A DNA stretch of 64,000 nucleotides from Portulaca oleracea (GCA_029582165.1 CM055876.1:14569001-14633000); one strand, 5' to 3'; counted from the first letter of the stretch, positions 1-11,218 are shown. Notes: generated from the letters alone by a model not told the origin. Numbers and translations: made by a program.

Positions 1-32
1 TGAGGAGCTTCGGTTGTGTTGAGGCCGGCCAT
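1..32 (-). pseudogene. Start of a Copia gag ORF, cut by window edge
   Basis: On the minus strand an ATG at 32-30 opens MAGLNTTEAP and runs off the window. It lies at the same distance from a tRNA-Met primer site as the gag start of the complete Copia-type element at 5558-9537, whose gag begins MAGMEDG. I infer the first codons of a UBN2-type gag polyprotein. Only about ten codons are visible, so its integrity cannot be judged. Confidence 0.5.
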
Positions 33-75
33 GATCTTTACCACGAGTTGTTAGACTCTTGAGATCTGTGGACCT

Positions 76-87
76 GCTCTGATACCA
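76..87 (-). other. Primer binding site (tRNA-iMet) of a Copia-type element
   Basis: The minus strand reads TGGTATCAGAGC, the complement of the 3' end of initiator tRNA-Met that plant LTR retrotransposons use to start minus-strand DNA synthesis. It sits two bases from the inferred LTR end at 90, the same spacing as in the element at 5558-9537. Confidence 0.8.
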
Positions 88-89
88 AT

Positions 90-640
90 TGAAATAACCC
101 TAGAGGGGGGGTGATTAGGGTTATGTAAATAATTCTACACTTCAATCAACACAACTCGGTTAATAGCACTTTTATATAATCAAAGATACTTCTTTAGTGA
201 ATAATTAAAAGTGCTTAAAAGGAGGAGGTTACAACTCAGCTTGACAGAGAACTTATGAGGTCCTCAATTGGCCTACCAGAATTGAAGACGCAGCAGACGC
301 CTTCCGGATTAGAGGCCTCACAGTGGAGGCGATTACAACCAGTGACCTCACTTGACAGAGAGGCACTTATCTAACTTCAAGTTCACGACCTTAGAGGTCC
401 TCACCAGTTTAACCACTGGTTACAACAAAAGCTCACCACTACAATAATGGTTACACTCAGAATATTCACTCAATATTCCTACACTCAGAACTTTCTTTCA
501 CAAAGTTCCTACTACTGATTTTCTTGCTTGGAAATCAATACTCTTCAATGTAGGTATGCAGTCGTATATATATATTTGGGAGTTGGAGGCAGCAACGACT
601 TCTTTATTCTCCAAGGGATAGTCTCCATTCTATATACCCT
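90..640 (-). mobile_element. 5' LTR of the Copia-type element at the left window edge (outer end approximate)
   Basis: Beginning at 90 the sequence (TGAAATAACC followed by a G run and GTGATTAGGG) matches the edge of the LTR that starts at 8582, directly behind a tRNA-Met primer site. The interior diverges from that LTR, so this is a relative and not the same family copy. I could not find the far end. The limit of 640 is set only because plus-strand gag similarity begins soon after. Confidence 0.5.
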
Positions 641-654
641 TGGTAACCACCTCT

Positions 655-2060
655 AACCAATGGTCTAAGTTTGTGAATCGAAGGTTGATATTTACTTGTA
701 CAACATTACAAAATCTTCAAGATGGACATCAAATGGAGAATCCATCAAGGACATGTACAAACAATTATCATACATCGCCAACAATCTCATGTCCTCGGGT
801 AAATCTCACACAAATGAAGAAAATATGACAAAGATTCTAAAGTGTCTTCCGAAGAAATTAAAAATGAGAACTCAAGGTCAACGCAATTGAACGGGAACAA
901 GGCTTGAAAGTCTTGAAGTTCGATGACCTCATCGGGAAACTATTAACCCATGAGATTCACCTACAAGATAATAATGAGCATTTAAGGATCAGGAATAGAT
1001 GTAGCCTTGAAAAGTGCCAATGATCCTCGGAAACAACAAGGAGCAAAATCAAAGACGAAGAAGAAAAAAGATCCCTTGGATATGATCATGAGAGACTTCA
1101 TGAAAATGATGAAGGAGCACCCCATCTTCAAAGAGTTATGCAAAGAATCAATCACAAAACAAAGGCCTCGAAAATCCAAAGGATGGAACTAATCTTCCTT
1201 TTTGCTATGTTTGTTTTCGTCCAAGACATGAGACCAAGGACTGCCCTACCATTAAAGAGAAGGATAATAAGCCAACTGGTGAAACTTGGAGTGATGTAGA
1301 TGATAATGGAAGCAAAGTTAAAACTTTCTACATCGGTGTCATGGCCTAGGACAACTCCCAAAGTGATTAGAAAAAAAAAATTAGAAGAGGTAACCCTTGA
1401 TTATCTTCTCACCTTTACTAAGGAACACTTAGAAAATGGTTAAGCTAAAACTTATTACTTACGAGAACAAGTATCTTTCTAAAATTAGTCCCTCAAGGAG
1501 ATCATCAAAGATCTAAAATAGTCAAATTTAAAGTACAAGCAACGTGTGATAGTCTCACCTCTATGATTGACACAATTGAGATTGAAAAATATGATCTCAA
1601 GGATAATTATGGGGATATTGTCCTGAAGTAAGTAAAACACCTAAATTAGATTCTTTGATAAAGCCAATGTTCTAAGAAAGAAGCAAAATAAACCAATCCC
1701 TAGCAAGGAGCAAACTGCCACCAATGGCATTTTGTCCCTCAAAGGTAACCGACTAGAACCAATCATCAATGACGACATAACGACCTTGACATAAGGTACC
1801 AATTAAGGTCACATATTCCATTCAAGGCACCATGGACGACATAACAACTTTGATAGAGAGTACAAAGGTTAATCTCCCAATTCCAAAGATAATAACAAAT
1901 TAGGCCAATGTGATTACTCCATTAATTATCACCCTCAAATTGTAAAGGTTTGGGCTCCAAAAGGAACAAGGCTTTCTAACATGATTTCTACAAGTAGTTA
2001 AGGACCCAAATTTGATGTCAACTATGGCTTAAGAAAGGTTGTTGAAGTTTATGCAAGTAT
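655..2060 (+). pseudogene. Decayed Copia gag (UBN2 type), plus strand
   Basis: Short reading frames match, in order, the gag of the element at 5558-9537: NGESIKDMYKQLSYIANNL near 730-790, then DDLIGKLL near 920-945, then a CCHC zinc knuckle near 1202-1245 (CYVCFRPRHETKDC, spacing CX2CX4HX4C), and finally VWAPKGTRLSNM and FDVNYGL near 1945-2030. Several stops and frameshifts separate these blocks. It is an old, dead copy of an RNA-binding structural protein, opposite in orientation to the LTR on its left, so the two probably belong to different insertions. Confidence 0.75.
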
Positions 2061-3565
2061 GATTGGCATCCAACCAAGAACCCAAACCACTTGGCAAGTT
2101 GAGTGTTATTCACTAGATATACCAAAGTCAAACGATGGCGCAAACAATGAAACTACTCACTGGGTGAAAGGATTTTCTACTAGCAACACCAAAGTCAAGT
2201 AATGGCCTATATGGCTGAGCCACTAGTTAGTCAATCGATGATGTCTATGGTGGAACTGTTTGTCAAGTAGAGGCATTTTCATTAGGTGCGTTAAAGTCAA
2301 TCGATTTCTCCTATGACGAAACAAATCGCTAGTAAAGTATTTGCACAAGGTATGCCAAAGTTAAGTGATCAAGTTTATAGGGAAATTGCTTAATCATCAT
2401 CCATAAGTTGACACGAAAGACGCGCCACCGAAGTTCATCATGTTAACATACGGTTTGTTAAGATCGTTGCTGCCACGAGCTCGATCAATCCTACTAGACA
2501 TGATTTCGCACTCACGGCGGTCAGTTGGGATTGTCACCGCCATGATCACAATCAATCCTATAGGACTAGGTACTACACACATGGTGGTTTATTGGGATCA
2601 TGTCCACCATGAGCATCACTATCCCTATGGGACTTGATGTCGCAAACACGTGGATCTATTTGGATTGGTGTCGCGTTCTTTATGTTAGGATCGAGAATTA
2701 GTGCTAATTGTAATTATTATGTTATCCATATGATTTGGTCAACAACTCTTCGACTCCTATAGCTTATAGAATTGATCAACCGCTTGCGAGATGCCCTATG
2801 CAAATATGCTTTAGATCACTAAATCTAGGAAGCACCAACACAGTTCGGACAAGAAGTGTGTTCCGGACACCATGCCGACACCCCATCTACAAAGTTATAT
2901 GAACGACGATCCGAGGGGTTTATGCTCCTACATCATTGGCAAGGGACTTGAACTAGGTTTCCAACGTAAGTGATCGGTTTTCCACTCTTCAACTCCTATA
3001 GGAGTTACAATACACCCACACAGGCAATCGCGGAATGGGTTAGAGTTTATCAAAATGATCATTCGGTTCTTAACTCTGCAATCGCGGAATGGGTTAGAGT
3101 CGATCGACATCATTATTTGGTTTTCCACCTTCCTACTTCATGTATGAGTTATGGTGGAATGATATGGGTTTTCCACTCTAAACTAGAGTCAACCAGTATA
3201 GGTTTTCCACTCTACAACTCCCCAACGAGTTAGACTGAACCGATATGCATGTCTTGTGATCTCTTTAATTTTGTAAATTGTAATCTCAAATATTTTCTAC
3301 CCTTTTTTTGTTCATTAGTTTTTGTTAAGTATCTTTAGAATAGCTATTTTTTGGGGCACTTGTTAAGGAAATTTGAATAGTTCTCTTGTATATAAGTGAT
3401 GTTTATGTTCTGGAATAAGATTAGAGAAGCATATTTTCCAAGCAATCAAATTTGCTTGCCTTCTCTCCTCATGATAAGTATTAGATAAAGGGAATGTAAT
3501 ATTTAATTTATAATCTTAATATTGGACAGCTTTTGATACTATAATATTTTATGCTCCTAGGATTA
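2061..3565. repeat. No gene; degenerate interspersed short repeats
   Basis: I see no coding sequence here. Between about 2390 and 3240 short blocks recur imperfectly: 'ggttttccactct' near 2976 and again near 3169 and 3202, and 'gcaatcgcggaatgggttag' at about 3026 and 3079. This looks like decayed satellite-like or LTR-derived DNA. I cannot assign it to a family. Confidence 0.4.
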
Positions 3566-3572
3566 TCTTATT

Positions 3573-3610
3573 TACTATATATATGTGTGTGTGTGCGCGC
3601 GCGCGCGCTT
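3573..3610. repeat. Compound microsatellite (AT)n(GT)n(GC)n
   Basis: A dinucleotide tract shifts from AT to GT to GC steps within about 38 bases. Pure alternating purine-pyrimidine DNA of this kind can adopt Z-form. Confidence 0.85.
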
Positions 3611-3972
3611 GTGTAAGCCTTGTAAGTTGCATCACACATTTTTGTCGGATAGAATACATGGGTTATTTGAATTTTAGACCTCGATGTATAGGGGTATTTA
3701 TTTTCTGGTCCCACAATTTTCATTATTTATTTTTTGGACCATAAATTAAAGTTTATGGGTTGAATAAAAAAGGACCTTAAATTTTGTAGGTTCAAGAAAA
3801 AGTCCGTGTACTATTTTTCTTTTTCTTCCTATGTTTGACTTTATATCACGATTAGCGCCAAACTTCAGCACTAAGGTTAAAACTAATATTAAAGTTGTAA
3901 TACACCTCTCTTATTCATGTCGGAACTACTTAGACCTTGGATACTTCAGGCTCTAATTAGTTCCGACATGAA

Positions 3973-4697
3973 CAGTGGCGGATCCAGAACATTAATTTAG
4001 GGGTGTCCAATATACTTGTTATTACAAAAGTGCTTTTAAAAAATAAAATAATAAACTTTAAATAAATCACAATTATATAAAATAATATTAAATGACATAT
4101 TCACAAGTTTAACAAAATTTCACATCATCATATAAATATGTCAACCAAATAAATTGAAATTTCACATTAACTAGATATTTATATATTAAACTTATTTTGA
4201 TACCCAATTAGCCTATTCATTGACTTACACTTTTTGTTTATCAAAAATAATTTGGTAATACCATCGTCCCAATTAATTTGTCTAGTTTATTTTCTTTCAC
4301 GGTCTTTAATACAACACTTTGACCATTAATTTTTCAGGTTTTATCAGCAAGACTAATAATATTGTATTCAAGTAAAATATTTTTCATCACAAATCTAATA
4401 ATGGTAGTTTTGTAATATCTCAACATATAATATGATAAATTAATGGTTAAAATTTAAAATTTTTGACCCGATTAGTCAATGTGAACAATTCATTTGGGAC
4501 AAGGGAGCAATATTTTAGGGTTTTTAGATTGCTGCTAAAGTGGACATCCCTTTTATTTTTTTTTTTTGGAATTTCTTTTACGGTGTCCACTTGGTCAAAT
4601 TAAGAAAATTTCTTCCAAATAATATTAGAGAATCACAAATTTTTCTTGGCCAAGGTTGTCCGTGGACACCCCTAAGCAACCTACATATCCGCCCCTG
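3973..4697. mobile_element. hAT-type MITE inserted in the foldback MITE
   Basis: The ends CAGTGGCGGATCCAG and CATATCCGCCCCTG are imperfect inverted repeats. They are flanked by a perfect 8-bp duplication GACATGAA at 3965-3972 and 4698-4705. An 8-bp TSD with ends beginning CAG is characteristic of the hAT superfamily. The 725-bp interior is AT-rich with no reading frame, so the element is non-autonomous. Confidence 0.85.
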
Positions 4698-4885
4698 GAC
4701 ATGAATAAGAGAGGTGTATTATTATAGCTTCAATATCAGTTTTAACGTTACTCCTGAAGTTTGGTGCTAATCGGGAGATAAATTCAAACATGAGAAGAAA
4801 AAGAAAAACAGTAGACGGATCTTTTTTTCAACATACAAACTTTAAGGTGCTTTTTTATTCAATCCATAAACTTGACGATCCAAAA

Positions 4886-5329
4886 CAGTACTACAAATAT
4901 GTGTATTACCAACCACTTTTTCCAACCAATTTAAAATGGTTGGAAAACCCAACTATTTTAGCAACCATTTGATATTCCAACTATTTTTCAAAAAATTTAG
5001 TGGAAAAAAAGGTTGGAAATTCCAACCAATTTTGCTAAAATGGTTGGAAAATTTTCCTATCCTCATTTTTCCTATTATTTGAAAATGGTTGGAAAAATGG
5101 TTGGATTACTAACCATTTTTCCAACCAATTTCAAATAGTAGGAAAAATGATGATAGGAAAAATTTCCAACCAATTTTAGCAAAATTGGTTGGAATTTTGA
5201 ATCATTTTTCCCGCTAATTTTTTTGAAAAATAGTTGGAATATCAAATGGTTGCTAAAATGGTTAGGTTTTCCAATCATTTTAAACTGGTTGGAAAAAAAT
5301 GGTTGGTAATAGACATATTTTTAGTAGTG
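4886..5329. mobile_element. CACTA-type hairpin MITE inserted in the foldback MITE
   Basis: The right end read on the minus strand begins CACTACTAAAAATATG; the left end has the diverged version CAGTACTACAAATATG. Almost the whole 444 bp is one long palindrome built from GGTTGGAAA-type blocks, centred near 5113. Comparison with the unfilled paralogue at 62437-62460 shows a 3-bp AAA duplication, the TSD size expected for CACTA elements. Confidence 0.85.
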
Positions 5330-5398
5330 AAAAATAAATAATGAAAACCGTGGTACCAAAAAATAAATACCCATATATTTTGTGGTCCAAAATGCAAA

Positions 5399-5552
5399 AA
5401 AAATAAAAATAAAAATAAATTAAAAAAACCCTAGAATACATAATCATTTCTTCTTCCATCGTCTCTCTTCTTGCCTAGGTTTTTCTTCCGATAAATATAA
5501 TGCATTAACCCACTTATTCATCATAATAATAAAGGCCATACTGCACCTTATT
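5399..5552. other. Short spacer, nothing recognised
   Basis: AT-rich DNA between the foldback MITE and the target site of the next retrotransposon; no feature seen. Confidence 0.6.
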
Positions 5553-5557
5553 ACAAC

Positions 5558-6511
5558 TGAAAGAACCTAGAGGGGGGGTGAATAGGGTTATGAAATTTCT
5601 GCACAAATAATCACTTGTAAAGGACGTTAGGTTATTAATCTAACTAGATTAAGATTCAATATAATGCAAGAAGAAGATAAAGGACAATAAGCGTATACTG
5701 AACAACTTCCTTTATTATATTGAAACAGAATGAAGTGATACAACCTGAGATGAATGTCCTTAAGTTGTACACAGAACTGAGCGCCTTGCAGAGGACGCTT
5801 CTTATTTTATGAATAACAACACACACCAAATTCACCCTTTGGTGTTTACTCTCAATCGATCCTAAGTCCATCTAGGAATCGATTTCACAAGCATCAATCA
5901 ACCCTAAATCCGTTAAGGATTGATTACACTCAACTTCTCACAATCACCAAATCTCGCACAAAATAGAAAACGCTATTTCTATTTCGAACACCCGATTTCT
6001 TCCATGGAATCGTTGATTTTCCTTGAGCAAGATGTCTTCTATTTATGTAGCTTCCAGACGCAATAGAGCCGTTGCAATTTGGATTCCTTCCTTCTTTGTG
6101 TTGAATGATAACTTCCTTAATTGTTGTTTACTTCTTGGTCTTGATTCAGAATATCTCTACTTCAATCTTTTCTTCCCTTTCCTTGATTAGGTGTTTCCTG
6201 AAATAAAGGGATCAATTAGTCAATCTTAAATCAGAAAATAGGTGGCCAAAATTTCAGAGAATCAATTGAGAGATACTTCCCTATTTCGACTGCGCTTTTC
6301 AAAACTCCTTGCATATAGTGAACGTCCTTATGCTGCCTTGGGTGAACGTCCTTATGATGCCTTGGGTGAATGTCCTTCTGCCTTCTTGAGATTTCTTTCC
6401 TTGCGCATTATATCTTTTCTGGATATTCGAATTTCGACTTTCATTCAAAACTGATCCAGTCGCCAAGGCCCTTGAGCCTAAGTCTATCAATGTCCTTGAG
6501 GGGTTCTAACA
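5558..6511 (-). repeat. 3' LTR of the gag-only retrotransposon
   Basis: Aligns along its length with 8582-9537 in the same orientation. It begins TGAAAGAACC and ends GGTTCTAACA on the plus strand. Differences are scattered substitutions plus one- or two-base indels near the start. Confidence 0.92.
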
Positions 6512-6530
6512 ATCTCCCCCTTTTTGGCTT
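6512..6530 (-). other. Polypurine tract of the gag-only retrotransposon
   Basis: On the minus strand a purine-rich AAAAAGGGGGAGA lies directly before the 3' LTR. This is the position and composition of the primer for plus-strand DNA synthesis. Confidence 0.75.
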
Positions 6531-6775
6531 TTATCAAAAAGTCTATAGAGAGCTCCCCCTTAATATTGTAACCATTTCCAATAACCTGCAAGACTCAATA
6601 AACTTGTTACTCCTAATAGAGGGTGCTCCCCCTCAATATGTGTCATAAAAATAACACTGCTATTTGAGTAGATCCATTTGTCAAGGTCCTTGATCATAGG
6701 TCTGACAAGGTCCTTGAGGAGTTCTTATTGCTGATGTAAGTAATGTCCTTGAGTGCTCCAAGCTCCCTTAAGCAT

Positions 6776-8521
6776 TCACTCTCCTGGATGCTGAATATAC
6801 CTGCAAAAATTTCTGACACCCTTCCTCAAGCCATAATTGACATTAAATTTAGGTTCTTGACTACTAGTAACAACCATGTTAGGAGGTCTTGTTCCTTTTG
6901 GAACCCAAACTTGTACAATTTTAGAACGATAATGGTTGAAGTAGTGAGATTTACCATATTTGCTTTTGGGAAGAGATGAATGACCTTGATATCTTGTCCC
7001 AAGATAGTTGTGTCGTTCTTGGTGCCACGCGTGAAATCTGTGGCCTTGGTACTGCTCATTAAGGTCCTTGTGTGGTCCTTGGTGCCTGGTTCTGATGGTT
7101 GGTCCTTGCGAGACAGAATGTCCATGATGACAGTTTCGCTTCTTAACAGGGGATGAACTTTTATGCCACTTTCCAAGGTTTTCTTGTTGCTTGGTTGCCT
7201 TAGCCAGAGACCTGTGATAATCATCAAGGTTGGCCTTGAGGTCTAGTATTTCAGCTTTGAGAATTTCGACCCTGGAGGTAAGCCCTTCACATAATTTCTC
7301 CAATTTGTCATTGGACTCTTTCATGCCTTTGTTGGTATCTTTTAGTGACCTAATTTCATTTAAACGCTTGGTCTCCTGTCCTACAAACTTTAAAAGACAT
7401 TTTCCCAAGTACTTTTTAGGATAAGTGAGGAGATCATCAAATGTTACCTCCCTTGATTCATCCTTGTCACTGACCGGATAGTCATCATTGGCTGCACCAA
7501 CTTCCTCTGTGTCGTTGGTGTTTTTTCTCATGATGTAATGACTAGTAGTTTCCTCATCATCACTCCAAGTGGCCATCAAGGCCATGTGATTTCTCTTTTC
7601 TCTGTTCTTTTTATGGTGGGGACATTCCTTGATCAAGTGATCTGGGCTACCACAAAAAAAACAAGAGAGTGAGTTAGTTATATTATTTGATGAGTCATTA
7701 CCTCTTTGGTTGATTCGTTTGGATGAAGGTCCTCTGGAGGTATGACTTTTCTTGCACAATTCCTTAAGTTCCTTTGCCATCAAGGCCAAGATCTGGTCCT
7801 TATCATTGTTGTTAGGACCATAGATGTCCTTACGGGCTACTTCTTTTTTTTCATTTTGCTCTTCCTGGAGACGCATTTTGTGAGCAAGAAGCTTTCCAAT
7901 GAGGTCATCTAATTGGAGGGTTTCAACATCGTGAACTTCCTCTATTATGGTGACCTTTGATTCCCATTTCTTTTTTGTAAGACATCTGAGGACCTTGTGA
8001 ACTTTTTCTTCATTGGAGTAGGTTTTCCCCAAGGACTTGAGATTATTGACTATGACAGTGAATCGTTTGTACATGTCCTTGATGGATTCTCCATTCTTCA
8101 TTTTGAAGGATTCATAGTGCTTGACATAATTGTTACGCCTTATTCTTTGAACTTGGCTCGTTCCTTCATATGTGGTCACTAAGGTATCCTACACCTGTTT
8201 AGCTGTATCACAACCAGAGATAAATTCAAACTCATTAGAATCAAGTCCACAGTAAAGGATATGTAATGCTTTAACATTTTTATCAGCCTTTTCTTCTTCT
8301 TTGGCCGAATACTTGGATCTATCTTTGGGTTTCTTGATTTCTCTAACAGTGATCATGGGGACAAAGTCTCCATTCTCAATTCTGTCCCAAAGGTCATAGT
8401 CTTGATCCATGATGAATGTCCTCATACGCTTCTTCCAGTGTGCAAAGTTTGATCCTCTGAATGAAGGAGGACTGTTTAAGCAATGTCCTTGCCCTTTATC
8501 ACCATCTTCCATCCCAGCCAT
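6776..8521 (-). pseudogene. Copia gag (UBN2 family) with one in-frame stop
   Basis: The ATG at 8521-8519 (MAGMEDGDKG) starts a frame of 582 codons, broken only by a TAG at 8191-8189 after CDTAKQV, where related gags usually have tryptophan. N-terminal to middle residues match the UBN2 gag domain (FRGSNFAHWKKRM, NGESIKDMYKRFTVIVNNL). A CCHC zinc knuckle follows (CFFCGSPDHLIKECP), then a charged coiled-coil-like stretch and a tail ending HPGE. Gag packages element RNA into virus-like particles in the cytoplasm. The upstream part of the same frame reaches 8632 inside the LTR, but 8521 fits the relative at the window edge. The single stop suggests recent loss, or possibly occasional readthrough. 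Confidence 0.88.
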
Positions 8522-8566
8522 GATCTTTACCACAGAGCGGTTAGTCTTTGAATCTTCAATGGACCA

Positions 8567-8579
8567 GGCTCTGATACCA
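8567..8579 (-). other. Primer binding site (tRNA-iMet) of the gag-only retrotransposon
   Basis: The minus strand reads TGGTATCAGAGCC two bases inside the 5' LTR end, complementary to initiator tRNA-Met. Confidence 0.9.
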
Positions 8580-8581
8580 AT

Positions 8582-9537
8582 TGAAAGAACCCTAGAGGGG
8601 GGGTGAATAGGGTTATGAAAGTTTCTGCACAAATAATCACTTGTAAAGGACGTTAGGTTCTTAATCTAACTAGATTAAGATTCAATATAATGCAGGAAGA
8701 AGATAAAGGACAATAAGCATATACTGAACAACTTCCTTTATTATATTGAAACAGAATAAAGTAATACAACCTGAGATGAATGTCCTTAGGTTGTACACAG
8801 AGCTGAGCGCCTTGCAGAGGACGCTTCTTATTTTATGAACAACAACACACACCAAATTCACCCTTAGGTGTTTACTCTCAATCGATCCTAAGTCCGTCTA
8901 GGAATCGATTTCACAAGCATCAATCAACCCTAAATCCGTTAAGGATTGATTACACTCAACTTCTCACAATCACCAAATCTCGCACAAAATAGAAAACGCT
9001 ATTTCTATTTCGAACACCCGATTTCTTCCATGGAATCGTTGATTTTACTTGAGCAAGATTTCTTCTATTTATGTAGCTTCCAGACGCAATAGACCCGTTG
9101 CAATTTGGATTCCTTCCTTCTTTGTGTTGAATGATAACTTCCTTAATTGTTGTTTCCTTCTTGGTCTCGATTCAGAATATCTCTACTTCAATCTTTTCTT
9201 CTCTTTCCTTGATTAGGTGTTTCCTGAAATAAAGGGATCAATTAGTCAATCTTAAATCAGAAAATAGGTGGCCAAAATTTCAGAGAATCAATTGAGAGAT
9301 ACTTCCCTATTTCGACTGCGCTTTTCAAAACTCCTCGCATATGGTGAACGTCCTTATGCTGCCTTGGGTGAACGTCCTTATGATGCCTTGGGTGAATGTC
9401 CTTCTGCCTTCTTGAGATTTCTTTCCTTGCGCATTATATCTTTTCTGGACATTCGAATTTCGACTTTCATTCAAAACTGATCCAGTCGCTAAGGCCCTTG
9501 AGCCTGAATCTATCAATGTCCTTGAGGGGTTCTAACA
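8582..9537 (-). repeat. 5' LTR of the gag-only retrotransposon
   Basis: 956-bp partner of the LTR at 5558-6511. It is upstream of gag on the minus strand and should carry the element's promoter. Confidence 0.92.
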
Positions 9538-9542
9538 ACAAC

Positions 9543-10160
9543 CATATCCCCCTACTTGTGAAGGGTGTTGTGATGCAAAGATGCTGTGAAAAACCACCTA
9601 CAACTTGCACAAAAGTAGCTTGTATATGTAATAGAACAACCAAGCATTAAGACTTCCTAAAAATCAACGGTTAATACATGAAAAATTTAACTCCATACTC
9701 CTCTGGACATATGCCTAGCTAGTAGGTATTACAGCTTTAGCTATACAAATTTAAAAAGAGAGAGACATATATTATATTCTATTTTTGACACAACAATATT
9801 ATCATTCAACTTCTTATCCAAACAAAAACAAAAAAAAATCATTATGGCGCTATATGTGCTATTATAGCAAAATGCCTTCGTTGAATAAATTTGAACGTGA
9901 GCCTGCAATTATCCAAAAAAATTTAGCAACTTCTACTATTAAAATTTTGCGTTTTTCATCTATATTTGTATTTATGTAATATAGAGTTGCAATATATTTG
10001 AATTTTTAAATATTCAAATGAATGAATATAGGTTTGTAAGCAAAATAACATCTACAAGGTATATAAGGGTTTCATTTTCAATAACTACATCAAGGGAAAT
10101 TTTATACTCTAATGTTTGTATCTATATTTTTTGATTATATTGATTTTTCATTTGACAATC
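9543..10160. other. AT-rich spacer, no feature seen
   Basis: No coding sequence, structural RNA or repeat pair was recognised between the retrotransposon and the Harbinger MITE. Confidence 0.6.
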
Positions 10161-10163
10161 TTA

Positions 10164-10446
10164 GGCCTCGTTCTTTTATAAGGTTGGTTGCGGCGTGGTA
10201 ATGGTGCGGTGAGGTGAAATTTGAAAAGGTGTGGAGAGTTATGGTAAAAGTTGTGGTATGTGAAATAGGTCAAGAGAGAAAATGTGAAAAGTAGAGGAAA
10301 AAAAATGAGAAGAGAGAAAAATGAAAATATATATTGATAATAATTGTGGTGTGGTGTACGTGGTACCGGTGAATTATGATGGAAAATTAAAGAGTGTAGT
10401 GCGGTGTGGTACCACACCGCAACCTACCACATAAAAGAACGAGGCC
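10164..10446. mobile_element. PIF/Harbinger-type MITE
   Basis: A 283-bp unit with perfect inverted ends GGCCTCGTTCTTTTAT and its complement is flanked by TTA at 10161-10163 and 10447-10449. A 3-bp TTA target duplication with GGCC-type ends is the PIF/Harbinger signature. The arms extend inward (GTGCGGTG and CACACCGCAAC blocks). The open frame across it on the minus strand is incidental. A diverged relative lies at 54346-54602. Confidence 0.88.
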
Positions 10447-10449
10447 TTA

Positions 10450-10997
10450 AGTGGATTAATGAATAATTATGGTATCTTCATTTGACAATATGATTAACAT
10501 TTTATTCTTTGTAATTCGAATCTAAATTTATTATTTATTTATTTTAAATTTAAATATATAATTTATTAAATTTCATGCATTACACAAGTTTAAAACTAGT
10601 AACATCATAATTGTAGTTACACCGCATGATCGTTTACATTCAACCAAACCGACCCTACTAAGATGTTGACTGGATCATATGTTGGACGGTTTTTACTCAA
10701 CTTTGCAATATATATTACGTGCATCTAGAGCATGTGCTCTAGATATTTATGAATGAACAATTATAATAATCAACGTGAACAACCTAATATATGTGGATGA
10801 ATTAACAACCTGATATATGTAGGTGAACAACTGTATTATCCAGAGCACATGGACTTGGTACACCTTATAAATTGCAATCAACATATCTAATGAAAATGAA
10901 CACAGTTACGGATGTTATTTATAGCTTTAACTGTCATGTTGTCCTTTAAGTTATATTGTTGTAAACCTTACCTTATAGATTAGTACGTAAAGCATAC
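10450..10997. other. AT-rich spacer, no feature seen
   Basis: I looked on the minus strand for the exon that should follow the CPS exon at 10998-11218 and found none. Confidence 0.55.
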
Positions 10998-11218
10998 CTC
11001 CTCCATTGAACTGTTGAACAACTTTGTTTAGGAAAGTCCAGCATTTATGGTCGTTTGTTTGCATGAAGGCAAAAGCTGTAGATGCTAGGGAGGACAAGAA
11101 GGAGCCATCTTGGTTTCGCAACATGAGCAGCTTTTCCCAATCAAGATTTGCCCAGGATATTCCTTCCAAACTAAATAGCAGTGTTGTATGGACTGTGTGC
11201 ATCATTTCCATTGGTATC
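10998..11218 (-). pseudogene. CPS: Isolated exon of a class II diterpene synthase (copalyl diphosphate synthase-like)
   Basis: On the minus strand a 221-bp open block is bounded by a splice acceptor (AG at 11220-11219) and a donor (GT at 10997-10996). It reads IPMEMMHTVHTTLLFSLEG, then LDWEKLLML, QDGSFL, STAFAFMQT and finally QQFNGG. In plant ent-copalyl diphosphate synthases this segment links the gamma and beta domains, and the exon typically ends just after the NGG. CPS makes ent-copalyl diphosphate in plastids, the substrate of kaurene synthase. No neighbouring exon, including the one with the DXDD catalytic motif, is recognisable, so this is a gene fragment. The exon itself has no stop or frameshift. 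Confidence 0.85.

Larger units (their letters stand above)
3666..5398. mobile_element. Foldback-type MITE carrying two nested MITEs
   Basis: Left (TTTGAATTTTAGACC) and right (GGTCCAAAATGCAAA) ends are inverted copies. The arms match each other: about 3705-3925 against 4698-4885 and on to 5398, including blocks around GTCGGAACTAC and its complement. A second copy of the family lies at 62091-62506. Without the two nested insertions (3973-4697 and 4886-5329, plus their TSDs) the element would be about 550 bp and nearly all arm. It has no coding capacity. Superfamily is uncertain because I did not find a clear TSD. Confidence 0.75.
5558..9537 (-). mobile_element. Complete non-autonomous Copia-type LTR retrotransposon with gag only (TR-GAG-like)
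   Basis: The 3,980-bp element lies on the minus strand between perfect 5-bp duplications ACAAC (5553-5557 and 9538-9542). LTRs are 5558-6511 and 8582-9537, with inverted ends TGAAAGAACC and GGTTCTAACA. The primer site is at 8567-8579 and a polypurine tract abuts the 3' LTR at about 6512-6530. The 2.07-kb interior codes only for gag; protease, integrase, RT and RNase H are absent, so mobility would need proteins supplied in trans. By eye the LTRs differ at roughly two dozen of about 955 positions, pointing to a fairly recent insertion. Confidence 0.92.

Noticed and set aside
10148..10417. 89-residue minus-strand frame
   Set aside because: It lies within the Harbinger MITE. A similar incidental frame appears in the relative at 54338-54583.
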